Below are positions 1 through 6,447 of a DNA stretch of 9,522 nucleotides, piece after piece. The stretch is from JBOFDK01 sp051656485. GTDB lineage: Bacteria > Bacillota > Clostridia > Lachnospirales > Cellulosilyticaceae. The stretch spans positions 1 through 9,522 of the forward strand of contig JBOGBZ010000035.1 in NCBI GenBank assembly GCA_051656485.1, given 5' to 3'. Made by a program: the position numbers and the translations under genes. Positions within the stretch are counted from its first letter, which is position 1. The number at the start of each line of letters is the position of its first letter. The notes beneath the pieces were generated by a model, which was given only the letters and a program-made list of their open reading frames with translations, did no database searches and had not been told where the DNA came from.

Positions 1-32
1 TTCTTTGAACACCTTGGTACAAAACGACTCAT
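1..32 (-). CDS. 5' end of an unidentified protein gene (partial)
   Basis: Only the first ten codons are visible (MSRFVPRCSK), reading off the left edge. The ATG at 32-30 is supported by a good Shine-Dalgarno (AAGAGGTGG, about 5 bases upstream), and a promoter and a perfect palindromic operator lie directly upstream. Ten residues are too few to assign a family, and I do not recognise them. The palindrome type is often seen in front of MarR- or TetR-regulated efflux or redox genes, so an autoregulated regulator or a transporter would fit. That is inference from the site, not from the protein. Confidence 0.55.
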   Translation of the reverse strand, partial: MSRFVPRCSK

Positions 33-47
33 ATAACCACCTCTTAT

Positions 48-65
48 TAGTTCGTATACGAACTA
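48..65. promoter_or_regulatory. Perfect 18-bp palindrome, probable repressor operator
   Basis: TAGTTCGTATACGAACTA is identical to its own reverse complement. It sits between the -10 box (74-79) and the Shine-Dalgarno of the leftmost gene, covering the expected transcription start and early transcribed region, which is a typical place for a blocking repressor. An uninterrupted AT/CG-mixed palindrome of this length is characteristic of winged-helix dimers such as MarR-family proteins. The identity of the binding protein is inferred. Confidence 0.7.
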
Positions 66-73
66 TATTTATG

Positions 74-106
74 ATTATATTATGCACCTTTTATCTAAAA
101 TGTAAA
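74..106 (-). promoter_or_regulatory. Sigma-A type promoter of the leftmost gene
   Basis: Read on the minus strand, a TTTACA -35 (106-101) is followed 18 bases later by TAATAT (82-77), which overlaps a perfect TATAAT (79-74). Either register gives a usable -10. The downstream palindrome at 48-65 would be overlapped by RNA polymerase at this promoter. Confidence 0.5.
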
Positions 107-152
107 GTAGTTCATCTCATTTTTCTTAGAAAAATTTTAAGCATTTAAAAAT

Positions 153-163
153 GGGAATTTCCC
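153..163 (-). terminator. Weak candidate terminator after the LYHGS gene
   Basis: On the minus strand GGGAAATTCCC forms a short 4-bp stem followed by ATTTTT, about 34 bases after the stop codon of the gene at 197-706. The stem is short for an intrinsic terminator. No other terminator-like structure is seen between 33 and 196, which otherwise holds only the promoter and operator of the leftmost gene. Confidence 0.3.
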
Positions 164-196
164 TTCTAAAAAAACTCTATAATCCTGCTTGTCTTG

Positions 197-706
197 TTAC
201 GTTTCATAGTCTTCTCTAATCACTTTTTCTATCCATGCTAATTTTTCTGGTGAATGATTTTCATACCTTCTAATGATGATTGCCCCTTGCTTTTCAAGCT
301 TTAGCATCTCTTCATAGGCATCTTCGATATATTCTACACCACTTACTACCACACTGCTTTTCGCTACCACCGCAAAAGGTATATCCTTCTGTTCCTCATA
401 GTCTGCTACATCATCCGCATAGTAAATATAGCCTGCGACCCCTCTATATGTATCCTCTGTCGCATTAGGATAATACTCGTCTATAACCAGCTGCTTTTCC
501 CTGTTAAACCCATAGCTAGCCCACTTATAGTAATGCCCCTCATGTACTACGCCTTGCTCTTTATGAAATTTTTCGATAGCATTGCTGAGGTACACCAGCG
601 TATTGTCTCTCTTAGTTGTCATATACACTAGGCTTTCTCCATGATTAGAGATATGTGGTCTTATTTCTTGTATACCAGCTATTGGTGACCCGTGATAAAG
701 TCTCAT
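197..706 (-). CDS. LYHGS-motif protein, ADP-ribosyltransferase-like fold suspected
   Basis: A 169-residue soluble protein that I cannot name. It opens with MRLYHGSPIAG and continues with a beta-rich, charged sequence. An N-terminal LYHGS followed by a hydrophobic I..I.P stretch resembles the first strand of several ADP-ribosyltransferase-fold families (DUF3990-like), where the histidine helps bind NAD. Here that would be H5, and VYLS (residues 38-41) and the YY pair in IYYADD are possible later NAD-site elements. A catalytic glutamate cannot be fixed by eye, so enzymatic activity is unproven. The start is supported by an AAGGGGG Shine-Dalgarno. The gene follows the four-TM protein gene by 34 bases on the same strand, so it is probably the last gene of the LytTR operon. 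No signal peptide or membrane segment is seen. Confidence 0.7.
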   Translation of the reverse strand: MRLYHGSPIAGIQEIRPHISNHGESLVYMTTKRDNTLVYLSNAIEKFHKEQGVVHEGHYYKWASYGFNREKQLVIDEYYPNATEDTYRGVAGYIYYADDVADYEEQKDIPFAVVAKSSVVVSGVEYIEDAYEEMLKLEKQGAIIIRRYENHSPEKLAWIEKVIREDYET

Positions 707-740
707 TAGATTTCCCCCTTATACCCTTGTTATTTGTTTC

Positions 741-1175
741 TTAGTCCTCTTCTTTCCTTTTCTTTTTATAACGTTCTAACTGTTTATTGGTCTTTCTGTA
801 GTTTAGATAATCTATTCCATTTGCACCTGTAATCATTACACATACAAAGAGTAGCTTCTTTATACTTTCTTCTATACTTAGTGTGGCATTAAAATAGATA
901 CTGCCTCCACCTATTATCAAGATCGCTACCATAAGCGCAATGATATTATTAATGATATAATATACACTAGCCTTTGCCATAGATATCGGTATCAAGGCGG
1001 TTAAAAACTCTGTAACGCTCCCTATAATCAAGCCTATTATGCCACCTGTAATCATCGCTACGATCAATGCATCTACACTCTGAGGCTTATCAAAAAGTAG
1101 TTCTACTCCTATTCCTATAAACACCCCTATAAAGATGGATATTATTATTGCTTTACTATTTATTTTTTCAATCAT
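741..1175 (-). CDS. Four-TM membrane protein, DUF3021-like partner of a LytTR regulator
   Basis: A 144-residue integral membrane protein with four hydrophobic segments at about residues 8-28, 36-62, 71-95 and 104-120, ending in a strongly basic cytoplasmic-type tail (YRKTNKQLERYKKKRK). Size, topology and the basic tail after an N-rich turn match the DUF3021 type of protein, which is commonly encoded next to a stand-alone LytTR regulator. In the streptococcal HdrRM and BrsRM systems the membrane protein holds its LytTR partner inactive. That role is inferred here from topology and the neighbour. The gene starts 14 bases after the LytTR stop codon and has its own AGGGGG ribosome site, so the pair should be co-expressed at linked levels. 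Other small four-TM families cannot be excluded without a profile search. Confidence 0.75.
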   Translation of the reverse strand: MIEKINSKAIIISIFIGVFIGIGVELLFDKPQSVDALIVAMITGGIIGLIIGSVTEFLTALIPISMAKASVYYIINNIIALMVAILIIGGGSIYFNATLSIEESIKKLLFVCVMITGANGIDYLNYRKTNKQLERYKKKRKEED

Positions 1176-1189
1176 TTCTGCCCCCTGTA

Positions 1190-1762
1190 CTATATATCAA
1201 ATGCTTTACGTAGCATTTGAGAATATTTTTTTGAGACTTCCAATTTACTGTTATTTTTAAGTAACAATACCAATCTGGAGTTGAACCAAGGTATAATTTC
1301 AATGACATTAACCATATTCACTAACTGAGACTTGTTGATTTGTATGATGCCTTTTTCTTTCAACAGCCTTTCATAAATATACAGGGGCTGCTTCAAATAA
1401 TACGTCTTTTCGCTGGTTACACAGGTGATTTCATTTTTATTAGCCTCAATAAACATGATTTCTCTAGGCTTAATCAATGCATACCGATCCTGATAGTACC
1501 CCACAATCACATCTTTGGTACTTATCTCTATTTCCTCACCCTTGTTACACTGTTCTGATGGACTATTGTCCTCTTGTATAAGCTCAAATGCCTCCCTAAA
1601 ATCAAGTGTATTGAAAACAACACAGATTTTGTCTTCTGGCAAATCGTACCCCTTCTCTACTAATGCAATCGAACTACTTTCTTCCACGATTATCCCCTTG
1701 CTGACCGCCAGCTTATTCAATCTCTCTTTTACATCTTCAGAACAACACAACTGAATTTTCAT
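1190..1762 (-). CDS. LytTR-family transcription regulator without a receiver domain
   Basis: A 190-residue DNA-binding regulator. Residues about 93-189 form a LytTR domain, shown by the succession I..IEA.KNE, the central INKSQLVN (142-149), VIEIIPWFNSRL (153-164), and the closing LEVSKKYSQMLRKAF. The N-terminal 75 residues (KIQLCCSEDVKERLNKL...) are not a CheY-type receiver: the phospho-acceptor aspartate and its acidic pocket are missing. Activity is therefore unlikely to be set by a histidine kinase and more likely by the membrane protein encoded just downstream. LytTR domains bind direct repeats in the DNA major groove, and candidate half-sites lie upstream of the operon at 3066-3091. The gene begins 18 bases after the serine hydrolase stop with an AGGGGGG ribosome site. 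The cysteine pair C6-C7 could be a sensing element, which is speculation. Confidence 0.9.
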   Translation of the reverse strand: MKIQLCCSEDVKERLNKLAVSKGIIVEESSSIALVEKGYDLPEDKICVVFNTLDFREAFELIQEDNSPSEQCNKGEEIEISTKDVIVGYYQDRYALIKPREIMFIEANKNEITCVTSEKTYYLKQPLYIYERLLKEKGIIQINKSQLVNMVNVIEIIPWFNSRLVLLLKNNSKLEVSKKYSQMLRKAFDI

Positions 1763-1780
1763 ACTTCCCCCCTATTTTAA

Positions 1781-2965
1781 TCATTGCATCCTATTACAAA
1801 GCATAAGTATGTTGATTAGTTCCATGGTGCTTTCTTCTACAAATCCTAACACACCGACATTCATGATTATAAATGTGTCATTTACTTCATCATACATCAT
1901 AAAAGCCCCGGATGCACCTACTCCACCATAAACATTTGGCATACCACTCAAAAAAGGTGATAACTGACCAAAGTCAAATTGCATCATACCTACACCGTAT
2001 TGGATGCCCTTTTCATATGTCTTATCGAAAACTTTCATCTCTTCTAAAGCTTTGTCTGAAATAAGTTTCCCCTCGTGTAATGCTCTAAAAAAGATTAGTA
2101 AATCTTTTGTGGTTGTAATAATGCCACCATCTGTATTCCCCATTGATAATGCATTCTTTTTGCTTAAGTCTACCCCTTCATAACACATAGGTAACATCTC
2201 TTCTGCTGGTTGATTGATAGGCTCAGACTTTAACATAAGAGAAGTATCTCTCATCTGTAAAGGTTCAAAGAAAGCTTGATAAAATAATGCTTCCACTGAC
2301 ATGCCACTCGCCTCTTCAAGCATAAATAAAAGCAATCCATATCCTGTATCCGAGTAGCAAAATGTCTCTCCTGGCTTCCCCACAGCCACTTGATTTTCTC
2401 TTGTAAAATCGATGAGTTCTTCCTCCGTCCAGTATTTATCTAGATCTTGTAGCATAAGTGTTGCAAATGTCTCCCCTTGTACAACCTCTCCCTCAAACCA
2501 GTCATTAACTCCCGATGTATGGGTTAACAAATGTCTAATGGTTACTTCATCTCTATAATCAATGCCCTCATATACAAACAACTTATCTAACATATTGTCT
2601 TCTAAATAATCGCTGATAGGATCATCTAAGTTAAGTACACCCTCTTCTTGCAACATATAGCACATTACCGTTACAAATGTTTTGCCTATACTTGCACTGT
2701 GATACCTACTATCAACACTAACGGGCTCCCCATTATCTCTACTACCTACTGCGAAAGCTTCTTCATAACCTTTTGAATCAGCGTACACTCTTAAAACTAC
2801 ATTACTAACCTCTTCGTTTTTTGTGATAAATTTTTCTAGGCTCTGCTCAATCCCCTCATTCACCTCTTCGCGAGATAATGGACTAGACATCGCCTTATTC
2901 ATTCCTATAATCCCCGCAATACCTACAACTAAAATAACACCTAAAACCATTAAGAATCTTTTCAT
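1781..2965 (-). CDS. Membrane-anchored beta-lactamase-family serine hydrolase
   Basis: A 394-residue protein of the beta-lactamase/transpeptidase-like family (PF00144: class C beta-lactamases, DD-peptidases and esterases). An N-terminal hydrophobic segment (about 5-21) with no lipobox cysteine indicates a signal anchor or signal peptide, so the enzyme should act outside the membrane. The active-site serine is S92 in SIGK (92-95). The second motif is YSD at 204-206, where YSN or YAN is usual. HLLTHTSG (145-152) is the typical family landmark. The third motif position holds GGVGASG (347-353) in place of HTG or KTG. Such variants are common in members acting on peptidoglycan peptides or esters, so antibiotic resistance should not be assumed. 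It heads the LytTR operon, 18 bases before the regulator, with a GAGGGG ribosome site. Confidence 0.9.
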   Translation of the reverse strand: MKRFLMVLGVILVVGIAGIIGMNKAMSSPLSREEVNEGIEQSLEKFITKNEEVSNVVLRVYADSKGYEEAFAVGSRDNGEPVSVDSRYHSASIGKTFVTVMCYMLQEEGVLNLDDPISDYLEDNMLDKLFVYEGIDYRDEVTIRHLLTHTSGVNDWFEGEVVQGETFATLMLQDLDKYWTEEELIDFTRENQVAVGKPGETFCYSDTGYGLLLFMLEEASGMSVEALFYQAFFEPLQMRDTSLMLKSEPINQPAEEMLPMCYEGVDLSKKNALSMGNTDGGIITTTKDLLIFFRALHEGKLISDKALEEMKVFDKTYEKGIQYGVGMMQFDFGQLSPFLSGMPNVYGGVGASGAFMMYDEVNDTFIIMNVGVLGFVEESTMELINILMLCNRMQ

Positions 2966-2992
2966 CTTCTCTTCCCCTCTCTATTTTTGCTT

Positions 2993-3091
2993 TATAGTTA
3001 TACTATATTACCTTATAGAGAAGGTTCCTTGGTTTCAGGTGTAAGTGGTCTTATTTGGCTAATAACCTAACGTAATCTTGATATAAACGGT
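2993..3091 (-). promoter_or_regulatory. Putative control region of the serine hydrolase-LytTR operon
   Basis: The 132-base gap before the operon holds four elements on the minus strand. ACCGTTTAT (3091-3083) and TACGTTAGG (3074-3066) both fit the general LytTR half-site [TA][AC][CA]GTTN[AG][TG]. A weaker copy, TAAGACCAC (3053-3045), lies exactly 12 bases beyond the second. Closer to the gene are two short dyads: ACCTT-6-AAGGT (3010-3025) and TATAGT-3-ACTATA (2993-3007), the latter supplying possible -10 sequences. No convincing -35/-10 pair could be fixed. Binding by the operon's own LytTR protein is inferred. Confidence 0.4.
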
Positions 3092-3097
3092 CTCTAT

Positions 3098-3745
3098 CTA
3101 ATTAATACGATATCCCAACTCCCCTACCGTATCTACAATATAAGTAGCCCCTGCTTCTTCAAGCTCATTTCCTTCTCCGTACCCAAATCTTACACCTATG
3201 GAATCTATCCCACATGCTTTGGCACCGATTATATCATGCTTTCTATCTCCTATCATAAGGATATGTACTTTCTCTTCTTCTGTAAGTTGTAACCTCACAA
3301 ATACTTCTTCAATGACATCCTTTTTATTAACGCGTGTGCCATCTAGCTCGCTTCCTACGATGACCTTGAAGTACTTCGCTAGTCCAAAATGCTCTAGTAT
3401 TTGCACTGCAAACACTTCTGGCTTAGACGTTGCTACTGCCAGTGTCTTACCTTCCTTTACAAGTGCTTCTAGCATCTCTTCTATGCCTTCATACACCTTA
3501 TTTTCAAACATGCCAATCTCTCGGAAACGTTCGCGGTATTTCTCTATAGCAAGTTTTGCTTTCTCTTCATCAAAACCATAATACTCTTGAAACGACCATT
3601 GCAAAGGTGGCCCTATAAAACACAATAGATCATCTAACTGGGCCTCTATGCCAAATGCTTTTAATGCATGCTGCACAGACTTTGTAATCCCTTCCTTCGG
3701 ATCTGTAAGTGTGCCATCTAAATCAAATAAAATTGTGTTGTACAT
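3098..3745 (-). CDS. HAD-superfamily phosphatase, phosphoglycolate phosphatase/5'-nucleotidase-like
   Basis: A 215-residue cytosolic hydrolase with the full HAD motif set: motif I DLDGTLT with nucleophile D8 and acid D10, motif II ATSK (105-108), motif III lysine around K141-K142 following ELDGTRVN, and motif IV GDRKHD (166-171), whose aspartates bind Mg2+. A helical C1-type cap lies between motifs I and II (about 15-90), and the length is normal for the Gph-like subfamily. Members remove phosphate from small metabolites such as phosphoglycolate or nucleoside monophosphates, and the sequence does not settle the substrate. The start has an excellent TAGGAGG ribosome site. It lies 83 bases after the PH-domain gene with a hairpin in between, and only about 40 bases separate that hairpin from the ribosome site, leaving little room for a promoter. 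Read-through from gltX is therefore likely. Confidence 0.9.
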   Translation of the reverse strand: MYNTILFDLDGTLTDPKEGITKSVQHALKAFGIEAQLDDLLCFIGPPLQWSFQEYYGFDEEKAKLAIEKYRERFREIGMFENKVYEGIEEMLEALVKEGKTLAVATSKPEVFAVQILEHFGLAKYFKVIVGSELDGTRVNKKDVIEEVFVRLQLTEEEKVHILMIGDRKHDIIGAKACGIDSIGVRFGYGEGNELEEAGATYIVDTVGELGYRIN

Positions 3746-3786
3746 CAGCTATTCCTCCTAAACTTAAACTTGGGCAGGCATATAGG

Positions 3787-3820
3787 GAAAGGCTACTACA
3801 CATTTGTGCAATAGCCTTTC
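3787..3820 (-). terminator. Long hairpin between the PH-domain and HAD genes, weak terminator
   Basis: GAAAGGCTA (3787-3795) and TAGCCTTTC (3812-3820) are perfect inverted repeats, and the inner bases continue to pair with G-U wobbles down to a four-base loop, giving a stem of about 15 bp. On the minus strand it is followed by CCCTATATG, not a U-tract, so it may terminate only partly or act as a processing or stability element. On the plus strand the following bases are somewhat more T-rich (TTGTTCATCT). Confidence 0.5.
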
Positions 3821-3828
3821 TTGTTCAT

Positions 3829-4443
3829 CTAGTTATTAATATATTTCTCAAATACATAGCCAAAATCTTTAACCATATACTTGTTTGTCGCTTCTACTTG
3901 CCAATTGAACGCATAGTTATTAAGCTTCTCAAACTCTTCACTTAATGATACGCCTTCAATACGTGCATTTCCTAGTGCAGCTGTAGCTGTCTCTAAGCTA
4001 GCTTTACTGTGGTGTAAATGCGTCTTGTTTTGTCTTGTAATTTGAGCAATACGAATAAGGGTCTTATATAAGTCTTTGAGTTGCTCGATTTGCTTTTTGT
4101 CTACATCGATAGATAAGTGTACTGAACCTATACCAAATTTAATTTCCGCATCTAAATCTACTGTACCAGCAGTCTCTAAAAGCACATTTGAAATTTCATT
4201 TTCATAGTAATCATAGCGACGAAGTGTCTTCTTTGAACTGATGGCATTCGTCCCATCTACATGAATAAGTGCTAAGTTTGTAAAGCAGTACTCATCTGTC
4301 TTTGACTTAATGATGAAATAAATCTTTTCATTGTCTTCGTGCATCACATAATCATCAGCCTCTACCTTGCCGTAGTCTGCTGGTGGAATAATCTTACCAA
4401 TATCACTAATACCTAATGCTTCTGCTGCAAATTTCTTTAACAT
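3829..4443 (-). CDS. YvbH-like PH-domain protein
   Basis: A 204-residue protein resembling Bacillus YvbH: a bacterial PH domain (bPH_1) over roughly the first 115 residues, recognised by the YFIIKSKTDEYCFTNLALI strand pattern and the signature ETAGTVDLDAEIKFGIG near residues 90-106, followed by an alpha-helical YvbH_ext-type C-terminus (about 118-204). Members are widespread in Firmicutes and lack an established function; a role in binding cell-surface or signalling ligands is conjecture. An in-frame ATG at 4449 would add two residues, but only one base separates it from the AAGGGG ribosome site, whereas the ATG at 4443 sits seven bases away. The family also typically begins at this methionine, so 4443 is preferred. 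The gene follows gltX by about 30 bases, probably under the same T-box control. Confidence 0.85.
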   Translation of the reverse strand: MLKKFAAEALGISDIGKIIPPADYGKVEADDYVMHEDNEKIYFIIKSKTDEYCFTNLALIHVDGTNAISSKKTLRRYDYYENEISNVLLETAGTVDLDAEIKFGIGSVHLSIDVDKKQIEQLKDLYKTLIRIAQITRQNKTHLHHSKASLETATAALGNARIEGVSLSEEFEKLNNYAFNWQVEATNKYMVKDFGYVFEKYINN

Positions 4444-4473
4444 ACTCATTCCCCTTTTCTTGAATACCTTATT

Positions 4474-6135
4474 TTATAGGGCTAAGAATGCATCTAGACG
4501 TGCATTCACTTTGTCCTCACCTAATATTTGCATAATTGTGTAAAGATCTGGTGTATTACTTCTATGGGTAATGCCTGCACGTACTGCCCCTGCTACATCT
4601 GAGATCATACCTTTGTACGCTTCTGGATTTGCTTTGTAGTCTTTACGGTTTGCACAGTAACCGATAGATAAACCGAAGTTTTTAAGTGTTTCAAACCATC
4701 CTTCTTGGTTTTCTTCACTGTGATTATATGCACCTTTGTATGCTGCTACGATTTCTTTTGCTGCTTCTAATGTTACAGTCTTTGGAAGTTCTACTTGCTC
4801 TGCTGTTTCCTTAGCGAATAATTCATCGAATAAGTAGTAAATTTTCTCTCTTACTTCTGACCATTTCGCAAAGTCTTTTCTTGGTTTTGGACCTTCTTTG
4901 TCGATGCTGAAGAATGCTTTTGCAGCAGCTTCGTTTGCTGTTACAAGCTCATACATTTCTTTATCGTACTCTTTTGCCCATGCTGTGTAGTAGTCGTATA
5001 CCACTTCACCTGGCATTTTAGCGATGACGTCTTTGCTTACGTCGTTAAGCTTGATGATATCGAATAAAGCACCGCTCTTACTCATCTTATCTAATTGTAC
5101 TGGGAACTCATGATAATCTGCTGTAGGGTTTGCCATTCTCCACTCTTCGAATGTAGAGTTGATGATATTTAGTAAGTACTCTACTACAGATACGATTGGG
5201 TAACCTTCCTCGTCGTAGTATGTGACAGCACTTTCAGCATCTTTACGCTTTGAAAGTTTACGCTTTGACTCGCCATCCATCTTCATGATTGTTGGGATAT
5301 GACCGTATTGTGGTCTTTCAAGACCTAATACTTCGAAAAGTTGTACGTGAATTGGAAGAGAAGATAACCATTCTTCACCACGTGTTACATGTGTTGTACC
5401 CATAAGTGCATCATCAATGGCATGTGCAAAGTGGTATGTTGGAAGTCCGTCACCTTTAATGATAACGATATCTTGATTATTCTCTGGGAATGATGTGTCC
5501 CCTTTGATTAAGTCTTTGAACTCCACACGCTTCTCAGGGTTTCCTGGTGATTTCAGACGGATGATGTACTGCTCGCCAGCTTCAACTTTTGCGATCGCTT
5601 CTTCTGCTGTTAAGTTTCTGTATTTTGCATACTCACCGTAGTAACCTGGTGTTACTTTTGCAGCTGTTTGCTTCTCACGAAGTTCTTCTAATTCTTCTGG
5701 TGTTGCAAAGCATGGATACGCTAAACCTTTCTCGATAAGGTCTTTTGCGAAAGTCTTGTAGATTTCTGCACGTTCACTTTGCTTGTATGGACCGAACTCA
5801 CCTTTCGCTTCATCATCACTTGTCATACCTTCTGTGAAGTCCATCCCATACTTCTGCATTGTCTTAATAGTGTCTGAAATAGCACCTTCTACTTCTCTTT
5901 TTTGGTCTGTATCTTCGATACGAAGATAGAATACACCACCGCTTTGTGTCGCTACTCGCTCAGCTACTAAAGCTGCGAATACACCACCGATGTGTTGGAA
6001 ACCTGTAGGGCTTGGTGCATAACGTGTCACACATGCACCTTCTGCTAATTCTCTCTTCTTGTAAGCATTTAAATAGTAGTCTGGTGTCTTATCGATGTTT
6101 GGGAAAATCAGATTTGCTAATGTTGCTAAACTCAT
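4474..6135 (-). CDS. gltX: Glutamyl-tRNA synthetase (glutamate--tRNA ligase)
   Basis: Charges tRNA-Glu with glutamate using ATP in the cytoplasm. A class I synthetase fold is clear: RYAPSPTGFQHIGG contains the HIGH-type signature (HIGG, 48-51), IEDTD follows at 73-77, the tRNA acceptor/active-site segment KGDGLPTYHFAHAIDD spans 227-242, and the KMSKS equivalent is KLSKR (293-297). At 553 residues it is about 70 longer than the usual bacterial enzyme. It carries roughly 35 extra N-terminal residues before the catalytic core, a form familiar from Clostridia. The zinc-binding cysteine cluster of the E. coli enzyme is absent; only C142 lies in that region. The start has an AGAGG ribosome site seven bases upstream. 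Expression is governed by the T-box leader directly upstream. Whether it also mischarges tRNA-Gln for a GatCAB pathway cannot be decided from this window. Confidence 0.97.
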   Translation of the reverse strand: MSLATLANLIFPNIDKTPDYYLNAYKKRELAEGACVTRYAPSPTGFQHIGGVFAALVAERVATQSGGVFYLRIEDTDQKREVEGAISDTIKTMQKYGMDFTEGMTSDDEAKGEFGPYKQSERAEIYKTFAKDLIEKGLAYPCFATPEELEELREKQTAAKVTPGYYGEYAKYRNLTAEEAIAKVEAGEQYIIRLKSPGNPEKRVEFKDLIKGDTSFPENNQDIVIIKGDGLPTYHFAHAIDDALMGTTHVTRGEEWLSSLPIHVQLFEVLGLERPQYGHIPTIMKMDGESKRKLSKRKDAESAVTYYDEEGYPIVSVVEYLLNIINSTFEEWRMANPTADYHEFPVQLDKMSKSGALFDIIKLNDVSKDVIAKMPGEVVYDYYTAWAKEYDKEMYELVTANEAAAKAFFSIDKEGPKPRKDFAKWSEVREKIYYLFDELFAKETAEQVELPKTVTLEAAKEIVAAYKGAYNHSEENQEGWFETLKNFGLSIGYCANRKDYKANPEAYKGMISDVAGAVRAGITHRSNTPDLYTIMQILGEDKVNARLDAFLAL

Positions 6136-6178
6136 AAGTATACCTCTTTCTTTTTATATAAAATGTATTTTTGACAAT

Positions 6179-6215
6179 AAAAAAACCCCTCGCCTAATAC
6201 GCTTAGGACGAAAGG
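6179..6215 (-). terminator. T-box intrinsic terminator
   Basis: CCTTTCG-T-CCTAA (6215-6203) pairs with TTAGG-CG-AGGGG (6197-6186) across a GCGTA loop, with one bulged T, followed by seven Ts in the RNA sense (6185-6179). The CCTAA arm is the same segment used by the antiterminator, so the two structures exclude each other, as expected of a T-box switch. Confidence 0.9.
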
Positions 6216-6441
6216 ATACTTCCGCGTTACCACCTAAGTTGACGAGTAAACTCGCCCACCTCATTATCTTTAAGGGAATAACCCCACCACTCTACTACTC
6301 CCGCACATGAGGAGATCTTCGATTGGTAGCTCCAGAGCTTCTTTCTATAAGTCTGCTTCCTAGGTTCTCACCCTCCCTAAGTCTCTTTCAAAACAAACAT
6401 TATATACTCTTCTCTTTCAAAGCTTTTATATCTACTTTATA
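6179..6441 (-). promoter_or_regulatory. T-box riboswitch leader of gltX
   Basis: The leader RNA reads uncharged tRNA-Glu and lets transcription continue into gltX. The T-box core AGGTGGTAACGCGGA occupies 6235-6221. In the antiterminator, CTTAGG (6238-6233) pairs with CCTAAG (6207-6202), the bulge TGGTAAC (6232-6226) contacts the tRNA acceptor end, and GCGGA pairs with TCC...CGT. The variable base of TGGT is U, which fits an A discriminator as found in Bacillus tRNA-Glu. Stem I has an apical hairpin CTTAGG/CCTAGG (6381-6359) around GGGTGAGAA. A GAA codon at 6341-6339, just before the CTC/GAG hairpin, is the best specifier candidate. The exact transcript start is estimated from the promoter. 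Confidence 0.93.
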
Positions 6442-6447
6442 TTCTTT

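Noticed and set aside
1781..2965. Antibiotic-resistance beta-lactamase
   Set aside because: Motifs two and three differ from those of class C beta-lactamases, and most chromosomal members of this family in Clostridia are not resistance enzymes.
3198..3581. Plus-strand open frame of 127 codons opposite the HAD gene
   Set aside because: It is an antisense shadow: serine-rich and low in recognisable structure, while the opposite strand encodes a complete HAD motif set.
6095..6310. Plus-strand open frame across the start of gltX and its leader
   Set aside because: It runs through the T-box terminator and antiterminator, has no ribosome site, and its sequence is fully explained by the RNA structure on the other strand.
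6399..6420. Second promoter TTGAAA...TATAAT inside the gltX leader
   Set aside because: The two boxes are only 10 bases apart, too close for a sigma-A promoter, and initiation there would shorten the T-box leader.
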